Of a stretch of 64,000 nt of DNA, positions 52,921-61,997 are shown one piece after another. Origin of the DNA: Humibacter ginsenosidimutans (GTDB lineage Bacteria > Actinomycetota > Actinomycetes > Actinomycetales > Microbacteriaceae); the NCBI RefSeq assembly GCF_007859675.1, contig NZ_CP042305.1, forward strand, positions 3,658,001 to 3,722,000, in the 5' to 3' direction. A program made the translations under genes and the position numbers. How positions within the stretch are numbered: position 1 is the stretch's first letter; each line of letters opens with the position of its first letter. A model generated the notes under the pieces. That model saw only the letters and a program-made list of their open reading frames with translations. It made no database searches and had not been told where the DNA came from.

Positions 52921-54246
52921 TTACTTCATCAGGCCTTCGATGGCGTTCTGCAACGTCGTCAGCGCGGTCTTGGCATCCGTCTTACCACCGAGGATCGACT
53001 GTGCGAACGTGATCATCGGCTGGGTGCCGTCAACGGTGTTGGCGATGTTGTAGAACAGACCCTTTCCGCCGGGCGCAGCCCACGTGCCGTAGATCGGGTT
53101 CCAGTCCTTCAGGATCTTCACCGTCACCGGGTCGGCCTTGAGCACCGACGTGTCGGCGATCGAGGTGAGCGGCGGGAGGCCGATGCCGGTCTTCTGCGTC
53201 CACAGCTTCGACATGTTCTTGTAGTAGTACGTCATGAACGCCTCCGAACCCTTCTGGCTGGGGGTGTTCTTGTACATCATGATGTTGTTCGGGAAGTAGA
53301 TGCCGCCCTTCTTGCCCGAGTCGCTCGTCAGCGGGTCGCCGACCACCATGTTGGCCGCCGTCGCCGCGTTCACCGAGGCGGCGAGGCCCGCGCCGTCCCA
53401 GCCGTAGCCGAACTTGTTGGCGTTCCACTGAGCCTGCACGTTCGCGCTGGTGTACGTCGCGGCCGCAGGGTCGGAGTAGCCGCTCTTGACGAGCTCGAGC
53501 ACGTACTCCATGGCCTCGACGTTGACGTCGGTGACGCAGTCGGGCTCCTTCTTCGAGTTGAAGAGGCCCCCACCGTTGTTGATCATGAACGCGGTGAGGA
53601 TGTGGCTGCCGGTGAAGTTGCCGGCACCCGAGCCGAGGCCGAAGCCGTACACGCCGATCTTCTTGAGCGCCGCGCACACCGTCTTGTATTCGGCCCAGGT
53701 GGTCGGCACGTCGACGCCCGCCTTCGAGAGCAGCGTCTTGTTGTACCAGGAGCAGCGCACGTCGAGGTTGTAAGGCACCGCGGCGTATCCCTGGTCGGTC
53801 TTCATCGTGTCGAGCAGACCGGGCAGGAAGTCATCGTAGATGCCGTTGCTCTTCCACGAATTGAGAAGGTTGTCCGCGTAGGCGATCTTGCCCTGGTGTG
53901 CGAACTGGAACGCCTGCGTGCCGCCGCCGGAGCTGACAGCAGGGCCCGTGTTGGAAGCGACAGCAGACGAGAACGTCTGCGTGAAGTTCGCCCACTGGAT
54001 CTCCTGGTACGTGGCCGAGGGGAGACCGCTCGCCGGCTTGTAGGCCAGCGTGATCTTCTTGTCGAGCGGGTTGAACGCCGTTCCACCCCAGGGCATGTTC
54101 CAGAACTTCAGAGGCTTGCTGCTGCCGGTGCTGCCTCCGCCGCCGCCGCTGGAGCAGGCTGCGAGGAGGGTCGTTGCGGCGACTCCGCCGGCGAGGCCGA
54201 GAAAGCCGCGTCGCGTGAAGGCTGCGCCTGTGGATTCCGATGCCAT
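52921..54246 (-). CDS. Family-1 sugar-binding lipoprotein with Tat-type signal
   Basis: A 441-residue binding protein. The N-terminus has a twin-arginine motif TRRGFLGLAGG (Arg12-Arg13) and a lipobox LAAC (Cys31), so it is probably exported folded by Tat and lipid-anchored. A Gly/Ser linker is followed by the SBP_bac_1 fold (AYADNLLNSWKSNGIYDDFL, YAAVPYNLDVRCSWYNKTLL, WAEYKTVCAALKKIGVYGFG). ATG 54246 is preceded by AAAGGATC. First gene of the importer-GMC-GH3 run. A CebR-like operator is about 200 bases upstream, and a LacI gene precedes it. Confidence 0.88.
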   Translation of the reverse strand: MASESTGAAFTRRGFLGLAGGVAATTLLAACSSGGGGGSTGSSKPLKFWNMPWGGTAFNPLDKKITLAYKPASGLPSATYQEIQWANFTQTFSSAVASNTGPAVSSGGGTQAFQFAHQGKIAYADNLLNSWKSNGIYDDFLPGLLDTMKTDQGYAAVPYNLDVRCSWYNKTLLSKAGVDVPTTWAEYKTVCAALKKIGVYGFGLGSGAGNFTGSHILTAFMINNGGGLFNSKKEPDCVTDVNVEAMEYVLELVKSGYSDPAAATYTSANVQAQWNANKFGYGWDGAGLAASVNAATAANMVVGDPLTSDSGKKGGIYFPNNIMMYKNTPSQKGSEAFMTYYYKNMSKLWTQKTGIGLPPLTSIADTSVLKADPVTVKILKDWNPIYGTWAAPGGKGLFYNIANTVDGTQPMITFAQSILGGKTDAKTALTTLQNAIEGLMK

Positions 54247-54445
54247 TATCAGATCCTTTCGCCCCGCTTGCTCCATCAGAGGAGGAGCGGAGATTCGTCG
54301 TTGAATGTCAGGGTTTGGTGCGTCGGTCGGGCCACGTCTTCACCGGCCGTTCTGTCATCTTTCAGTCTTTTGTTGGACGTGTCAACATTTTATGAGGGGC
54401 ACCCACGCGTGTCGAAGGCAACTGAAATCAAGATGTGATGAAAGT

Positions 54446-54461
54446 GTGGGAGCGCTCTCAC
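54446..54461. promoter_or_regulatory. CebR-like operator upstream of the sugar importer operon
   Basis: GTGGGAGCGCTCTCAC is a near-perfect palindrome (one mismatched pair) matching the CebR box TGGGAGCGCTCCCA at 13 of 14 positions. It lies between the LacI gene (ending at 54500) and the importer operon it should control. Confidence 0.65.
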
Positions 54462-54499
54462 GGGCACGCTACACGACTATCCGGCGATGGGGCAAAACG

Positions 54500-55600
54500 T
54501 TATCGAGCCGTTGCCGTCGTGCCTCGCACCACGAGTTCGGTCGAGAGCTCCTCGCGCGCGGAACCGGCGGGCATCCCCTCGCGGAGCCGCAGCAGCTTGC
54601 GCATCGCGGCGGCCGCCATCTCTTCGATGGGCTGTCGCACGGTGGTGAGCGATGGCGAGATCCACGACGATTCGGGCAGGTCGTCGAAGCCGACGATGCT
54701 CAGGTCGTCCGGCACCCCCAATCCGAGGGTGCGGGCGGCGCGGGCGGCGCCGAGTGCCATCTCGTCGGAGCACGCGAAGATGGCTGTCGGTGCGGTCGCC
54801 GAGTCGAGCATCCTTCGTGCTGCGTTCTCCGCGCTCTCTCTGCTCCAGTCCGCCGTCTCGACGCGATCGACAGGCAGTTCGACACCCGCCTGCTCGAGCG
54901 CGGCACGGAATCCGTCGACCCTGGCGCGGCCGTAGCGATAGTCGCCGGCGCCCGCGATGACGCCGATGTGTCGGTGGCCGAGCTCGACCAGGTGTGTGGC
55001 CGCGGAGTATCCGCCCGCCCAGTCCGTGGTGCCGATGCTCGGTACTCCGGTGGCCTGGTCCGAAGAAGGATCGAGCAGCACGAGAGGGATGCCTGCGGCC
55101 GCGAGCACCTGCAGCTGCGTGCGATTCGGCGTGAGCAGCGCGACGGTCGCTCCGCGGGAACCGCGGGCGAGCAGGCGCCCCACCCAGTCGGCACCGGCAT
55201 CCTGATCGGGTCGCGCGACGGTGACCACGACGTCGAGGCCGGCCTCGGAGGCGGCGCGCTCCGCCCCGCTCAGCACGAGGTTGGACCACGAGCCGCTCAC
55301 CCTGCTGATCACGAGATCGACGAGTCCGCCGAGCTGCGCGTCGCGCGTGCGACCGGCTCGAGGCGTGCGTCGGTAGCCCGTCTGCTCGACGAGCTCCATG
55401 ACACGGCGGCGTGTCTGCGACGACACGTCGGAGCGACCGTTGAGCACCTTCGACACCGTCGGCACCGTGGTGCCGGCGCGTCGGGCGAGCTCGGCCATCG
55501 TCACTCGCGACGCCTCGGCATCGGCCGCCTCGTTGCCGTCCGCGCGCGAAGTGTCCGAGGAGGTCCTCGGAGTCACGGCATCGTGTCGGTTGCTGCTCAC
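54500..55600 (-). CDS. LacI-family transcriptional regulator (CebR-like by context)
   Basis: A 366-residue LacI regulator. The HTH VTMAELARRAGTTVPTVSKVLNG sits at about residues 33-55, after a 32-residue hydrophilic extension. The sensor domain includes IFACSDEMALGAARAARTLG and LSIVGFDDLPESSWISPSLT. GTG 55600 has a GAGGT ribosome site. The operator at 54446-54461 downstream, in the promoter of the importer operon, is of the kind recognised by CebR, the cellobiose repressor of Streptomyces. It probably responds to an oligosaccharide such as cellobiose or xylobiose. Divergent from the Gfo/Idh gene at 55793. Confidence 0.85.
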   Translation of the reverse strand: MSSNRHDAVTPRTSSDTSRADGNEAADAEASRVTMAELARRAGTTVPTVSKVLNGRSDVSSQTRRRVMELVEQTGYRRTPRAGRTRDAQLGGLVDLVISRVSGSWSNLVLSGAERAASEAGLDVVVTVARPDQDAGADWVGRLLARGSRGATVALLTPNRTQLQVLAAAGIPLVLLDPSSDQATGVPSIGTTDWAGGYSAATHLVELGHRHIGVIAGAGDYRYGRARVDGFRAALEQAGVELPVDRVETADWSRESAENAARRMLDSATAPTAIFACSDEMALGAARAARTLGLGVPDDLSIVGFDDLPESSWISPSLTTVRQPIEEMAAAAMRKLLRLREGMPAGSAREELSTELVVRGTTATAR

Positions 55601-55792
55601 AACCTCATGATAGTCATTGAAGTTGCGCAACTTCAGGTCTCCTGAGTCGGCTTGATTGTGGGCCGATCGGGTGCGATTATCGGGGCAAAGACCGATCAAC
55701 TGACCTCTGTCTTGCGCAACTATGGCGGAACGTACCGGTTGCTGCCACGGCAACGTCGTAGCGGCATCGGCCATGACCACGAAGGAGTCTCG

Positions 55793-56974
55793 ATGGCGGA
55801 GCACGCACAGAAGTTGCGCGTCGGCATGGTCGGATACGCGTTCATGGGCGCAGCGCACTCGCACGCGTGGCGCACGGCGCCGCGGTTCTTCGACCAGCCG
55901 CTGGTGCCCGAGCTCACCGCCGTGGCCGGGCGCAATCCCGGCGCGGTCGCCGAGGCCGCGGAACGCCTCGGCTGGCAGAGCGTCGAAACGGACTGGCGCA
56001 GGCTGATCGAGCGCGACGACATCGACCTGATCGACATCTGCACGCCGGGCGACACGCATCGCGAGATCGCGATCGCCGCCCTCGAGGCGGGCAAGCATGT
56101 GCTCTGCGAGAAGCCGCTCGCGAACTCCGTGGCAGACGCGGAGGCGATGGCGGATGCCGCACGCCAGGCATCCGCGCACGGCACCTTCGCGATGTGCGGC
56201 TTCACGTATCGCCGCGTGCCCGCCATCGCGCTGGCGAAGCGGTTCGTTCAGGAGGGCCGGCTCGGTGAGATCCGTCACGTTCGCGGCCAGTACCTGCAGG
56301 ACTGGCTGAGCGACGAGAACGCCCCGCTCACGTGGCGCCTGGACAAGTCGAAGGCCGGCAGCGGAGCGCTCGGCGACATCGGAGCGCACGTCATCGACAT
56401 GGCGCAGTGGGTGACGGGCTCGAACATCGCGGGGCTGTCCGCGATCACCACCACGTTCGTCACCGAGCGCCCTGTCTCAGGCGAGCTGGTCGGCCTCGGC
56501 GGGGCCGGCGCCGCGGAGGGCCCGAAGGGGCCGGTCACTGTCGACGATGCAGCGGCGTTCACCGCGCGCTTCGACAACGGCGCGTTCGGCGTGTTCGAAG
56601 CGACGAGGTTCGCACTCGGTCGCAAGAACGCCATTCGCCTCGAGATCAACGGATCGAAGGGGTCGATCGCCTTCGACTTCGAGGACATGAACGTGCTGCA
56701 GTACTTCGACAGTGGTGACGATGCCGAGGCGCAGGGATTCCGGCGCATCATCGTGACCGAGCCGGTGCATCCCTATGTCGCGAACTGGTGGCCGGCAGGC
56801 CACGGGCTCGGCTACGAGCACGGCTTCACGCACCAGGTGGTCGATCTCGTGCGCGACCTCGCCGCAGGGGTGCAGCCGCACCCGTCGTTCGACGACGCGC
56901 TGCAGGTGCAGAGGGTGCTCGACGCCGTGGAGGCCTCCGCAGCCGACGGCTCCGCGTGGCATCCGATCGCCTGA
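55793..56974 (+). CDS. Gfo/Idh/MocA-family dehydrogenase
   Basis: A 393-residue oxidoreductase. The Rossmann loop is [20 protein letters not shown], then [16 protein letters not shown] and a C-terminal domain with [22 protein letters not shown] (conserved Asp-His). The [13 protein letters not shown] pattern after the Rossmann loop is shared by a subgroup that oxidises glycosides or sugars to 3-keto forms. ATG 55793 has AAGGAG at 55782-55787. First gene of a four-gene catabolic set (Gfo/Idh, TIM barrel, ThuA, Gfo/Idh), divergent from the LacI regulator. Confidence 0.85.
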   Translation: MAEHAQKLRVGMVGYAFMGAAHSHAWRTAPRFFDQPLVPELTAVAGRNPGAVAEAAERLGWQSVETDWRRLIERDDIDLIDICTPGDTHREIAIAALEAGKHVLCEKPLANSVADAEAMADAARQASAHGTFAMCGFTYRRVPAIALAKRFVQEGRLGEIRHVRGQYLQDWLSDENAPLTWRLDKSKAGSGALGDIGAHVIDMAQWVTGSNIAGLSAITTTFVTERPVSGELVGLGGAGAAEGPKGPVTVDDAAAFTARFDNGAFGVFEATRFALGRKNAIRLEINGSKGSIAFDFEDMNVLQYFDSGDDAEAQGFRRIIVTEPVHPYVANWWPAGHGLGYEHGFTHQVVDLVRDLAAGVQPHPSFDDALQVQRVLDAVEASAADGSAWHPIA

Positions 56975-57062
56975 CGCCACGCAGCCCAGGTCGTCTGAGC
57001 CGCACGGCGACGCGACCGAACCGAACGATCAGACCGAACACAGCCAGAAACGAGGAGAGACG

Positions 57063-58070
57063 ATGAGTCGCCCGATCACACTGTTCACCGGCCAGTGGGC
57101 CGACCTGCCGTTCGAAGAGGTGGCACGACTCGCGGGCGAGTGGGGCTACGACGGCCTCGAGATCGCCAGCTGGGGCGACCATCTCGACGTCAACAAGGCG
57201 GCGAGCGACCCCGCCTACGTGGCGAACAGGCTCGAGATCCTGGAACGCAATGGGCTGAAGGTCTGGACCATCTCCAACCACCTAGTCGGTCAGGCCGTCT
57301 GCGACGACCCCATCGATCAGCGCCACCAGGACATCGTGCCGCCGCACGTGTGGGGCGACGGCGACCCTGAGGGCGTGCGTCGGCGCGCGGCCGAAGAGCT
57401 GAAGACCACCGCTCGTGCCGCCGCCGCGCTCGGCGTGAAGACCGTGACCGGCTTCACCGGATCGAAGATCTGGAAGACGATCGCCGGCTTCCCTCCCGTT
57501 CCCGACTCGATGATCGACGACGGCTACCAGGACTTCGCCGACCGATGGAACCCCATCCTCGACGTCTTCGACGAGGTCGGCGTGCGCTTCGCGCTCGAGC
57601 CGCACCCCAGTGAGATCGCGTTCGACTACTGGTCGTGCAAGCGAACCCTCGAAGCGATCGGCAACCGGGATGCCTTCGGCTTCAATTTCGACCCCTCGCA
57701 CTTCGTGTGGCAGCAGATCGACCCGGCGACGTTCCTGCAGGACTTCGCCGACAAGGTCTACCACGTGCACTGCAAGGAGTCGGTGACCAACCTCAACGGC
57801 CGCAACGGCCGGCTCTCCTCGCATCTGCCGTGGGGCGATCCGCGGCGCGGCTGGGACTTCGTCTCGACCGGACATGGCGAGGTGCCGTGGGAGCCGATCT
57901 TCCGCACCCTGAACTGGATCGGCTACGAGGGCCCCACCAGTGTCGAGTGGGAAGACGCGGGCATGGACCGCCTCGTCGGCGGCCCTGAGGCGCTGGCCTT
58001 CGTGCGCAAGCTCGCGCAGATCACACCGCCCGCTGAGGCCTTCGACGCGGCGTTCTCGCAGAGCCGCTGA
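57063..58070 (+). CDS. Sugar phosphate isomerase/epimerase-like TIM-barrel protein
   Basis: A 335-residue xylose-isomerase-like TIM barrel, longer than the usual 260-290. Start [20 protein letters not shown]; metal residues are expected in [13 protein letters not shown] (Glu), [14 protein letters not shown] (Asp, His), YHVHCKES (His) and [12 protein letters not shown] (Glu). This long subgroup with a DPSHF-WQ motif commonly pairs with Gfo/Idh dehydrogenases and ThuA proteins. A role in isomerising or cleaving 3-keto-sugars is inferred. Ribosome site GAGGAGAG ahead of ATG 57063. Confidence 0.82.
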   Translation: MSRPITLFTGQWADLPFEEVARLAGEWGYDGLEIASWGDHLDVNKAASDPAYVANRLEILERNGLKVWTISNHLVGQAVCDDPIDQRHQDIVPPHVWGDGDPEGVRRRAAEELKTTARAAAALGVKTVTGFTGSKIWKTIAGFPPVPDSMIDDGYQDFADRWNPILDVFDEVGVRFALEPHPSEIAFDYWSCKRTLEAIGNRDAFGFNFDPSHFVWQQIDPATFLQDFADKVYHVHCKESVTNLNGRNGRLSSHLPWGDPRRGWDFVSTGHGEVPWEPIFRTLNWIGYEGPTSVEWEDAGMDRLVGGPEALAFVRKLAQITPPAEAFDAAFSQSR

Positions 58071-58087
58071 CGCCCTCGGCCTGTGTC

Positions 58088-58144
58088 GCGCCAGCTCTTG
58101 GCAATTGCGCCACGTTTTCTGGCGCAGTTGTCGAGAGCTGGCGC
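58088..58144. repeat. Intergenic inverted repeat, 25-base arms
   Basis: Arms 58088-58112 and 58120-58144 pair at 22 of 25 positions around a 7-base loop (for example CTGGCGC at 58138-58144 with GCGCCAG at 58088-58094). It lies in the 108-base gap between the TIM-barrel and ThuA genes on the same strand and could cause partial termination. Confidence 0.75.
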
Positions 58145-58178
58145 AATACGGAGCATGACATTCAACCGAAAGTGAAAA

Positions 58179-58973
58179 ATGACTGACGCAACACGTCGCG
58201 CCCTCATCGTGCGCGGCGGCTGGGACGGGCACGAGCCCGTCGAGACCACCGACTCGTTCGTGCCGTTCCTTCACGACAACGGCTTCGAGGTGCGCATCGA
58301 GGAGTCACCGGCGATCTACACCGACGCCGACTACATGGACACCGTCGACCTGCTCGTGCAGATCAACACCATGAACACGATCGAGAAGGACCAGATGGCC
58401 GGACTCGACCGCGCGGTGCGTGGCGGCATGGGCATGGCCGGCTGGCACGGCGGCATCGCCGACTCCTACCGCAACGAGGCCGCCTACCTGCACATGATCG
58501 GCGGTCAGTTCGCGCACCACGCGAACAAGGCCCCGAAGGATCAGCTGGCCGGCGTGCAGGCCGACAACTACATTCCCTACACCGTGCACATGACCGACCT
58601 GGGCAGGGTGCACCCCATCACCGCGGGCATCGACGACTTCGACCTGGTCACCGAGCAGTACTGGGTGCTCAGCGACGAGCTGAACGATGTGCTCGCCACC
58701 ACCACGCAGAGCGTGCGCCCGTGGGATGCCTGGCACAGGCCCGTCACGGCCCCCGCCATCTGGACGCGCCTGTGGGGCGACGGCCGCATCTTCGTCTCAG
58801 CGCCAGGGCACAAGCTCGAGGTCGTGAACGACCCGAACGTGCGCACCATCATCGAGCGCGGACTGTTGTGGGCAGCGCGCGGATCGGGTCAGCCGGCGCC
58901 GAGCGCCGCGGACGTCGCGTCGGGAGCGTTCAGCGCCGACAACGCGCAGGGGAACGGGGCCGGTGATGAGTGA
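58179..58973 (+). CDS. ThuA-like protein, copy 2
   Basis: A 264-residue ThuA-fold protein: ALIVRGGWDGHEPVETTDSF at the start, GGMGMAGWHGGIADSY, HPITAGIDDFDLVTEQYWVL, PAIWTRLWGDGRIFVSAPGH and NVRTIIERGLLWAAR. The WHGG and PGH segments carry conserved residues of the family. It is flanked by a TIM barrel and a Gfo/Idh gene, the classic company of ThuA in 3-keto-disaccharide metabolism; it is only distantly similar to the ThuA at 33460. Weak ribosome site. Overlaps the next gene by 8 bases. Confidence 0.82.
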   Translation: MTDATRRALIVRGGWDGHEPVETTDSFVPFLHDNGFEVRIEESPAIYTDADYMDTVDLLVQINTMNTIEKDQMAGLDRAVRGGMGMAGWHGGIADSYRNEAAYLHMIGGQFAHHANKAPKDQLAGVQADNYIPYTVHMTDLGRVHPITAGIDDFDLVTEQYWVLSDELNDVLATTTQSVRPWDAWHRPVTAPAIWTRLWGDGRIFVSAPGHKLEVVNDPNVRTIIERGLLWAARGSGQPAPSAADVASGAFSADNAQGNGAGDE

Positions 58974-60105
58974 CGACCTGCTCCTTGAGCGAGCGGAGCG
59001 CGTCGAAGGGGCCGGTGTGCTGCGCATCGGCGTGATCGGCGTCGGCAACATCAGCGCGCAGTACTTCGAGCACCTCCCGGCGCTGCCGAACCTGCAGCTC
59101 GTGGCGGTCGCCGACATGAACGAGGAACGCGCCCGCGAGGTCGCCGCCGAACAGGGCGTGCGTGCCCTCACGGTCGACGAGCTTCTGGCGGATGCCGACG
59201 TCGACGCCGTGCTCAACCTCACGATCCCCGCGGCGCACGCGGCCATCGGCATCCGGGCGATCGAGTCGGGCAAGCACGTGTACGGCGAGAAGCCGCTCGC
59301 GCTGAACCCCGCGGAGGCGGAGCCGCTGCTCGCGCTGGCTGCGGAACGGGGGCTGCGCGTGGGCAGCGCGCCGGACACCGTGCTGGGCACGGGCATCCAG
59401 ACGGCGCGCAAGGCGCTCGACGACGGCGCCATCGGTCGGCCGATCGCTGCGGCGATCCACTGGAGCGCACCCGGTCACGAGCTGTGGCATCCTGCGCCGG
59501 CCTTCTACTACCAGCCGGGCGGGGGACCGCTGTTCGACATGGGGCCGTACTACCTCAGCAGCATCGTGACGCTGTTCGGTCCGATCGCCCGGGTGTCGGG
59601 CCTGGCGACGACCTCGCCGCGCGAGCGTTCGGTGGCGACGGGCCCGCTGGCCGGCACGGCGATTCCCGTGGATGTCGCCACTCACGTGAGCGCGCTGCTC
59701 GAGCACGAGAACGGCCTGACGACCACCATCACGGTGAGTTTCGACGTGTGGAAGTCCCGTGCGCCGCTCTTCGAGGTCTTCGGCACCGAGGGCACCATGG
59801 CCGTGCCCGATCCGAACCGGTTCGAGGGCGACGTGGAGATCGCGCCCGCCGCGACCCGCGAGTGGGAGACGATCCCCGTGTCGGCCGGCTGGGCCGACTC
59901 CGGTCGTGGGTTCGGACTGGCCGACATGGCGCGCGCCATCGAGACGGATCGGCCGCACCGCGCCGGCGGAGAACTCGCGTTCCACGTGCTCGAGGTGATG
60001 GACGGCATCCTGCGCGCCGCCGAGTCGCACACGGTGATCGACATCGCCAGCACCGTCGACCGCCCCGCCCCCGTCCCGCTCGCGTCGACCCCCGCCAGCT
60101 GGTAA
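58966..60105 (+). CDS. Gfo/Idh/MocA-family dehydrogenase (paralogue of 14987-16168)
   Basis: A 379-residue oxidoreductase. Rossmann motif [35 protein letters not shown], and [21 protein letters not shown] in the substrate domain. Closely resembles the dehydrogenase of the amine oxidase operon. Start ATG 58966 (a GTG one codon earlier is equally possible) overlaps the ThuA stop, giving translational coupling. A long hairpin at 60113-60181 follows the stop, consistent with the end of this operon. Confidence 0.85.
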   Translation: MSDDLLLERAERVEGAGVLRIGVIGVGNISAQYFEHLPALPNLQLVAVADMNEERAREVAAEQGVRALTVDELLADADVDAVLNLTIPAAHAAIGIRAIESGKHVYGEKPLALNPAEAEPLLALAAERGLRVGSAPDTVLGTGIQTARKALDDGAIGRPIAAAIHWSAPGHELWHPAPAFYYQPGGGPLFDMGPYYLSSIVTLFGPIARVSGLATTSPRERSVATGPLAGTAIPVDVATHVSALLEHENGLTTTITVSFDVWKSRAPLFEVFGTEGTMAVPDPNRFEGDVEIAPAATREWETIPVSAGWADSGRGFGLADMARAIETDRPHRAGGELAFHVLEVMDGILRAAESHTVIDIASTVDRPAPVPLASTPASW

Positions 60106-60112
60106 CGCCGCC

Positions 60113-60181
60113 GCACGCCGAGAAGTCGGAAAACGCGATCCACGGGATTCCGCGGTCGCGTTTTCTGACTTCTCGACGTGC
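60113..60181. repeat. Intergenic inverted repeat, 26-base arms
   Basis: Arms 60113-60138 and 60156-60181 pair at 24 of 26 positions with a 17-base loop. The core includes AGAAGTC...GAAAACGCGA against TCGCGTTTTC...GACTTCT. It directly follows the Gfo/Idh stop and is the likely operon terminator, although it lacks a U-tract. Confidence 0.75.
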
Positions 60182-60295
60182 GCGGGTCGTCGCGCGCGCG
60201 ACCACGGCAACGAGAGAGCGGCGACACGAATCGTTTCGATCGGGATTGCTCACGGCGGCCGAGGCCGCGCTAGGGTGACGGGGGAGCACGCGCTC

Positions 60296-60310
60296 GGTGA
60301 GCGCTCTCAC
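60296..60310. promoter_or_regulatory. CebR/LacI-like box upstream of the GH1 gene
   Basis: GGTGAGCGCTCTCAC shares the GAGCGCTC core with the better site at 54446-54461. It lies 85 bases before the beta-glucosidase start. In Streptomyces the CebR regulon also joins a sugar importer and a GH1 enzyme, so the LacI at 54500 is the natural candidate. Confidence 0.5.
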
Positions 60311-60394
60311 GGGGCGGGGCATCCGGTCTCGCCCGCAGTCACGCGAAGCGCGCGGCGTCCATGCCGTGATCGCGCGCCGACAGGCAGGAAAGAC

Positions 60395-61831
60395 ATGACA
60401 CAAGGCAGCGACGACTTCCGCGACAGCGGCGTGAAGTTTCCTGATTCGTTCGTCTTCGGCTCGGCGACGGCGTCGTACCAGGTCGAGGGCGCGGTGGCGG
60501 AGGATGGCCGCACCCCGTCGATCTGGGACACCTTCAGCCACACGCCGGGCAAGGTCTGGAACGGCGACACCGGCGACGTGGCCGACGACCACTACCACCG
60601 GCTCGACTCCGACCTCGACCTCATGAAGCGACTCGGGCTGCACGCATACCGCTTCTCGATCGCGTGGCCGCGGGTCATCCCGACGGCGCGCGGCGCGGTC
60701 AATCCGACGGGCGTCGACTTCTACTCGCGGCTCGTCGACGGACTGCTGGAGCGCGACATCACGCCGGTGGCCACTCTCTACCACTGGGACCTCCCGCAGG
60801 TGCTCGAAGACGAGGGCGGCTGGCCCAACCGCGACACCGCGTACGCGTTCGCGGACTACGCGGCGGCCATCGGCGAGCGGCTCGGCGACCGCGTGGCCGT
60901 GTGGACCACGCTCAACGAACCCTGGTGCTCCGCCTATCTCGGCTACGCCTCGGGTGCCCATGCACCTGGCCGCACCGACGGCGCCGACGCGCTGCGCGCC
61001 GTTCACCACCTCAACCTCGGCCACGGACTCGCGCTGCAGGCTCTGCGCGCCACCGTCGCCAACGACCAGGCCGAGTATTCGGTCACGCTGAACCTGCACG
61101 TGATCCGGCCAGAGGGCGACACCGGCCCGGAGGCGGCTCGCCAGATCGACGCGCTCGGCAACCGTGCCTTCACGCATCCGATGCTGAAGGGCGAGTACCC
61201 CGCCGATTTGCTGGAAGACACGAAGGATGTCACGGACTGGTCGTTCGTGGAACCCGGCGACCTCGAGACGATCAACCAGCCCATCGACATCCTCGGCGTC
61301 AACTACTACTCGACCAACCGCGTGCGCCTCTGGGACGGCCGCGGCGAGCGGCAGCACGCCGACGGCCACAAAGACGTCGGCGCGTCGCCGTGGCCCGGTG
61401 CCGATCGCGTCGAGTTCCTCGAGCAGCCGGGGCCGTACACCGAGATGGGCTGGAACATCGAGCCCGCCGGGCTGTACGACCTGCTGATGTCGCTGCACGA
61501 GGAGTTCCCCGAGCAGGCGCTCATGATCACCGAGAACGGCGCGGCCTTCCCGGATCCGGTGGCACACGACGAGGCGGGCCTCGCCGTGCACGACGCCGAT
61601 CGCATCGACTACCTGCGTCGCCACATCACGGCCGCGCACCGGGCGCTCAACGACGGAGTCGACCTGCGCGGGTACTTCGTGTGGTCGCTGATGGACAACT
61701 TCGAGTGGGGCTTCGGCTACTCCAAGCGGTTCGGCATCGTGCGCGTCGACTACGACACACTGGAGCGGCTGCCGAAGGACAGCGCCGCCTGGTACGCGCA
61801 GCTCGCGGCGACGGGCAGCATCCCGGAGTAG
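60395..61831 (+). CDS. Glycoside hydrolase family 1 beta-glucosidase
   Basis: A 478-residue GH1 (alpha/beta)8 enzyme, normal length. N-terminal family signature [20 protein letters not shown], acid/base glutamate in [11 protein letters not shown] (NEP), nucleophile glutamate in [10 protein letters not shown] (ENG) and the C-terminal [20 protein letters not shown]. No signal peptide: hydrolyses imported beta-glucosides such as cellobiose in the cytoplasm. ATG 60395 has AGGAAAG ahead; the longer open frame from 60275 lacks support. A CebR-like box sits upstream. Confidence 0.95.
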   Translation: MTQGSDDFRDSGVKFPDSFVFGSATASYQVEGAVAEDGRTPSIWDTFSHTPGKVWNGDTGDVADDHYHRLDSDLDLMKRLGLHAYRFSIAWPRVIPTARGAVNPTGVDFYSRLVDGLLERDITPVATLYHWDLPQVLEDEGGWPNRDTAYAFADYAAAIGERLGDRVAVWTTLNEPWCSAYLGYASGAHAPGRTDGADALRAVHHLNLGHGLALQALRATVANDQAEYSVTLNLHVIRPEGDTGPEAARQIDALGNRAFTHPMLKGEYPADLLEDTKDVTDWSFVEPGDLETINQPIDILGVNYYSTNRVRLWDGRGERQHADGHKDVGASPWPGADRVEFLEQPGPYTEMGWNIEPAGLYDLLMSLHEEFPEQALMITENGAAFPDPVAHDEAGLAVHDADRIDYLRRHITAAHRALNDGVDLRGYFVWSLMDNFEWGFGYSKRFGIVRVDYDTLERLPKDSAAWYAQLAATGSIPE

Positions 61832-61997
61832 CGCTCCGGGGCCTGCGGTGACCGCCGGACCCGGAACACGCGATGTCGGTCGCGCGCGCCTCGAACCGAG
61901 CCACTGGAGACGGTGGCGGGTTTCGAGACGTGCCGCTGCGCGGTGCTCTTCAACCCGCGGGGAAGGCGGTGCTCCGCGGCCGACGGCAGAGCGCCAC

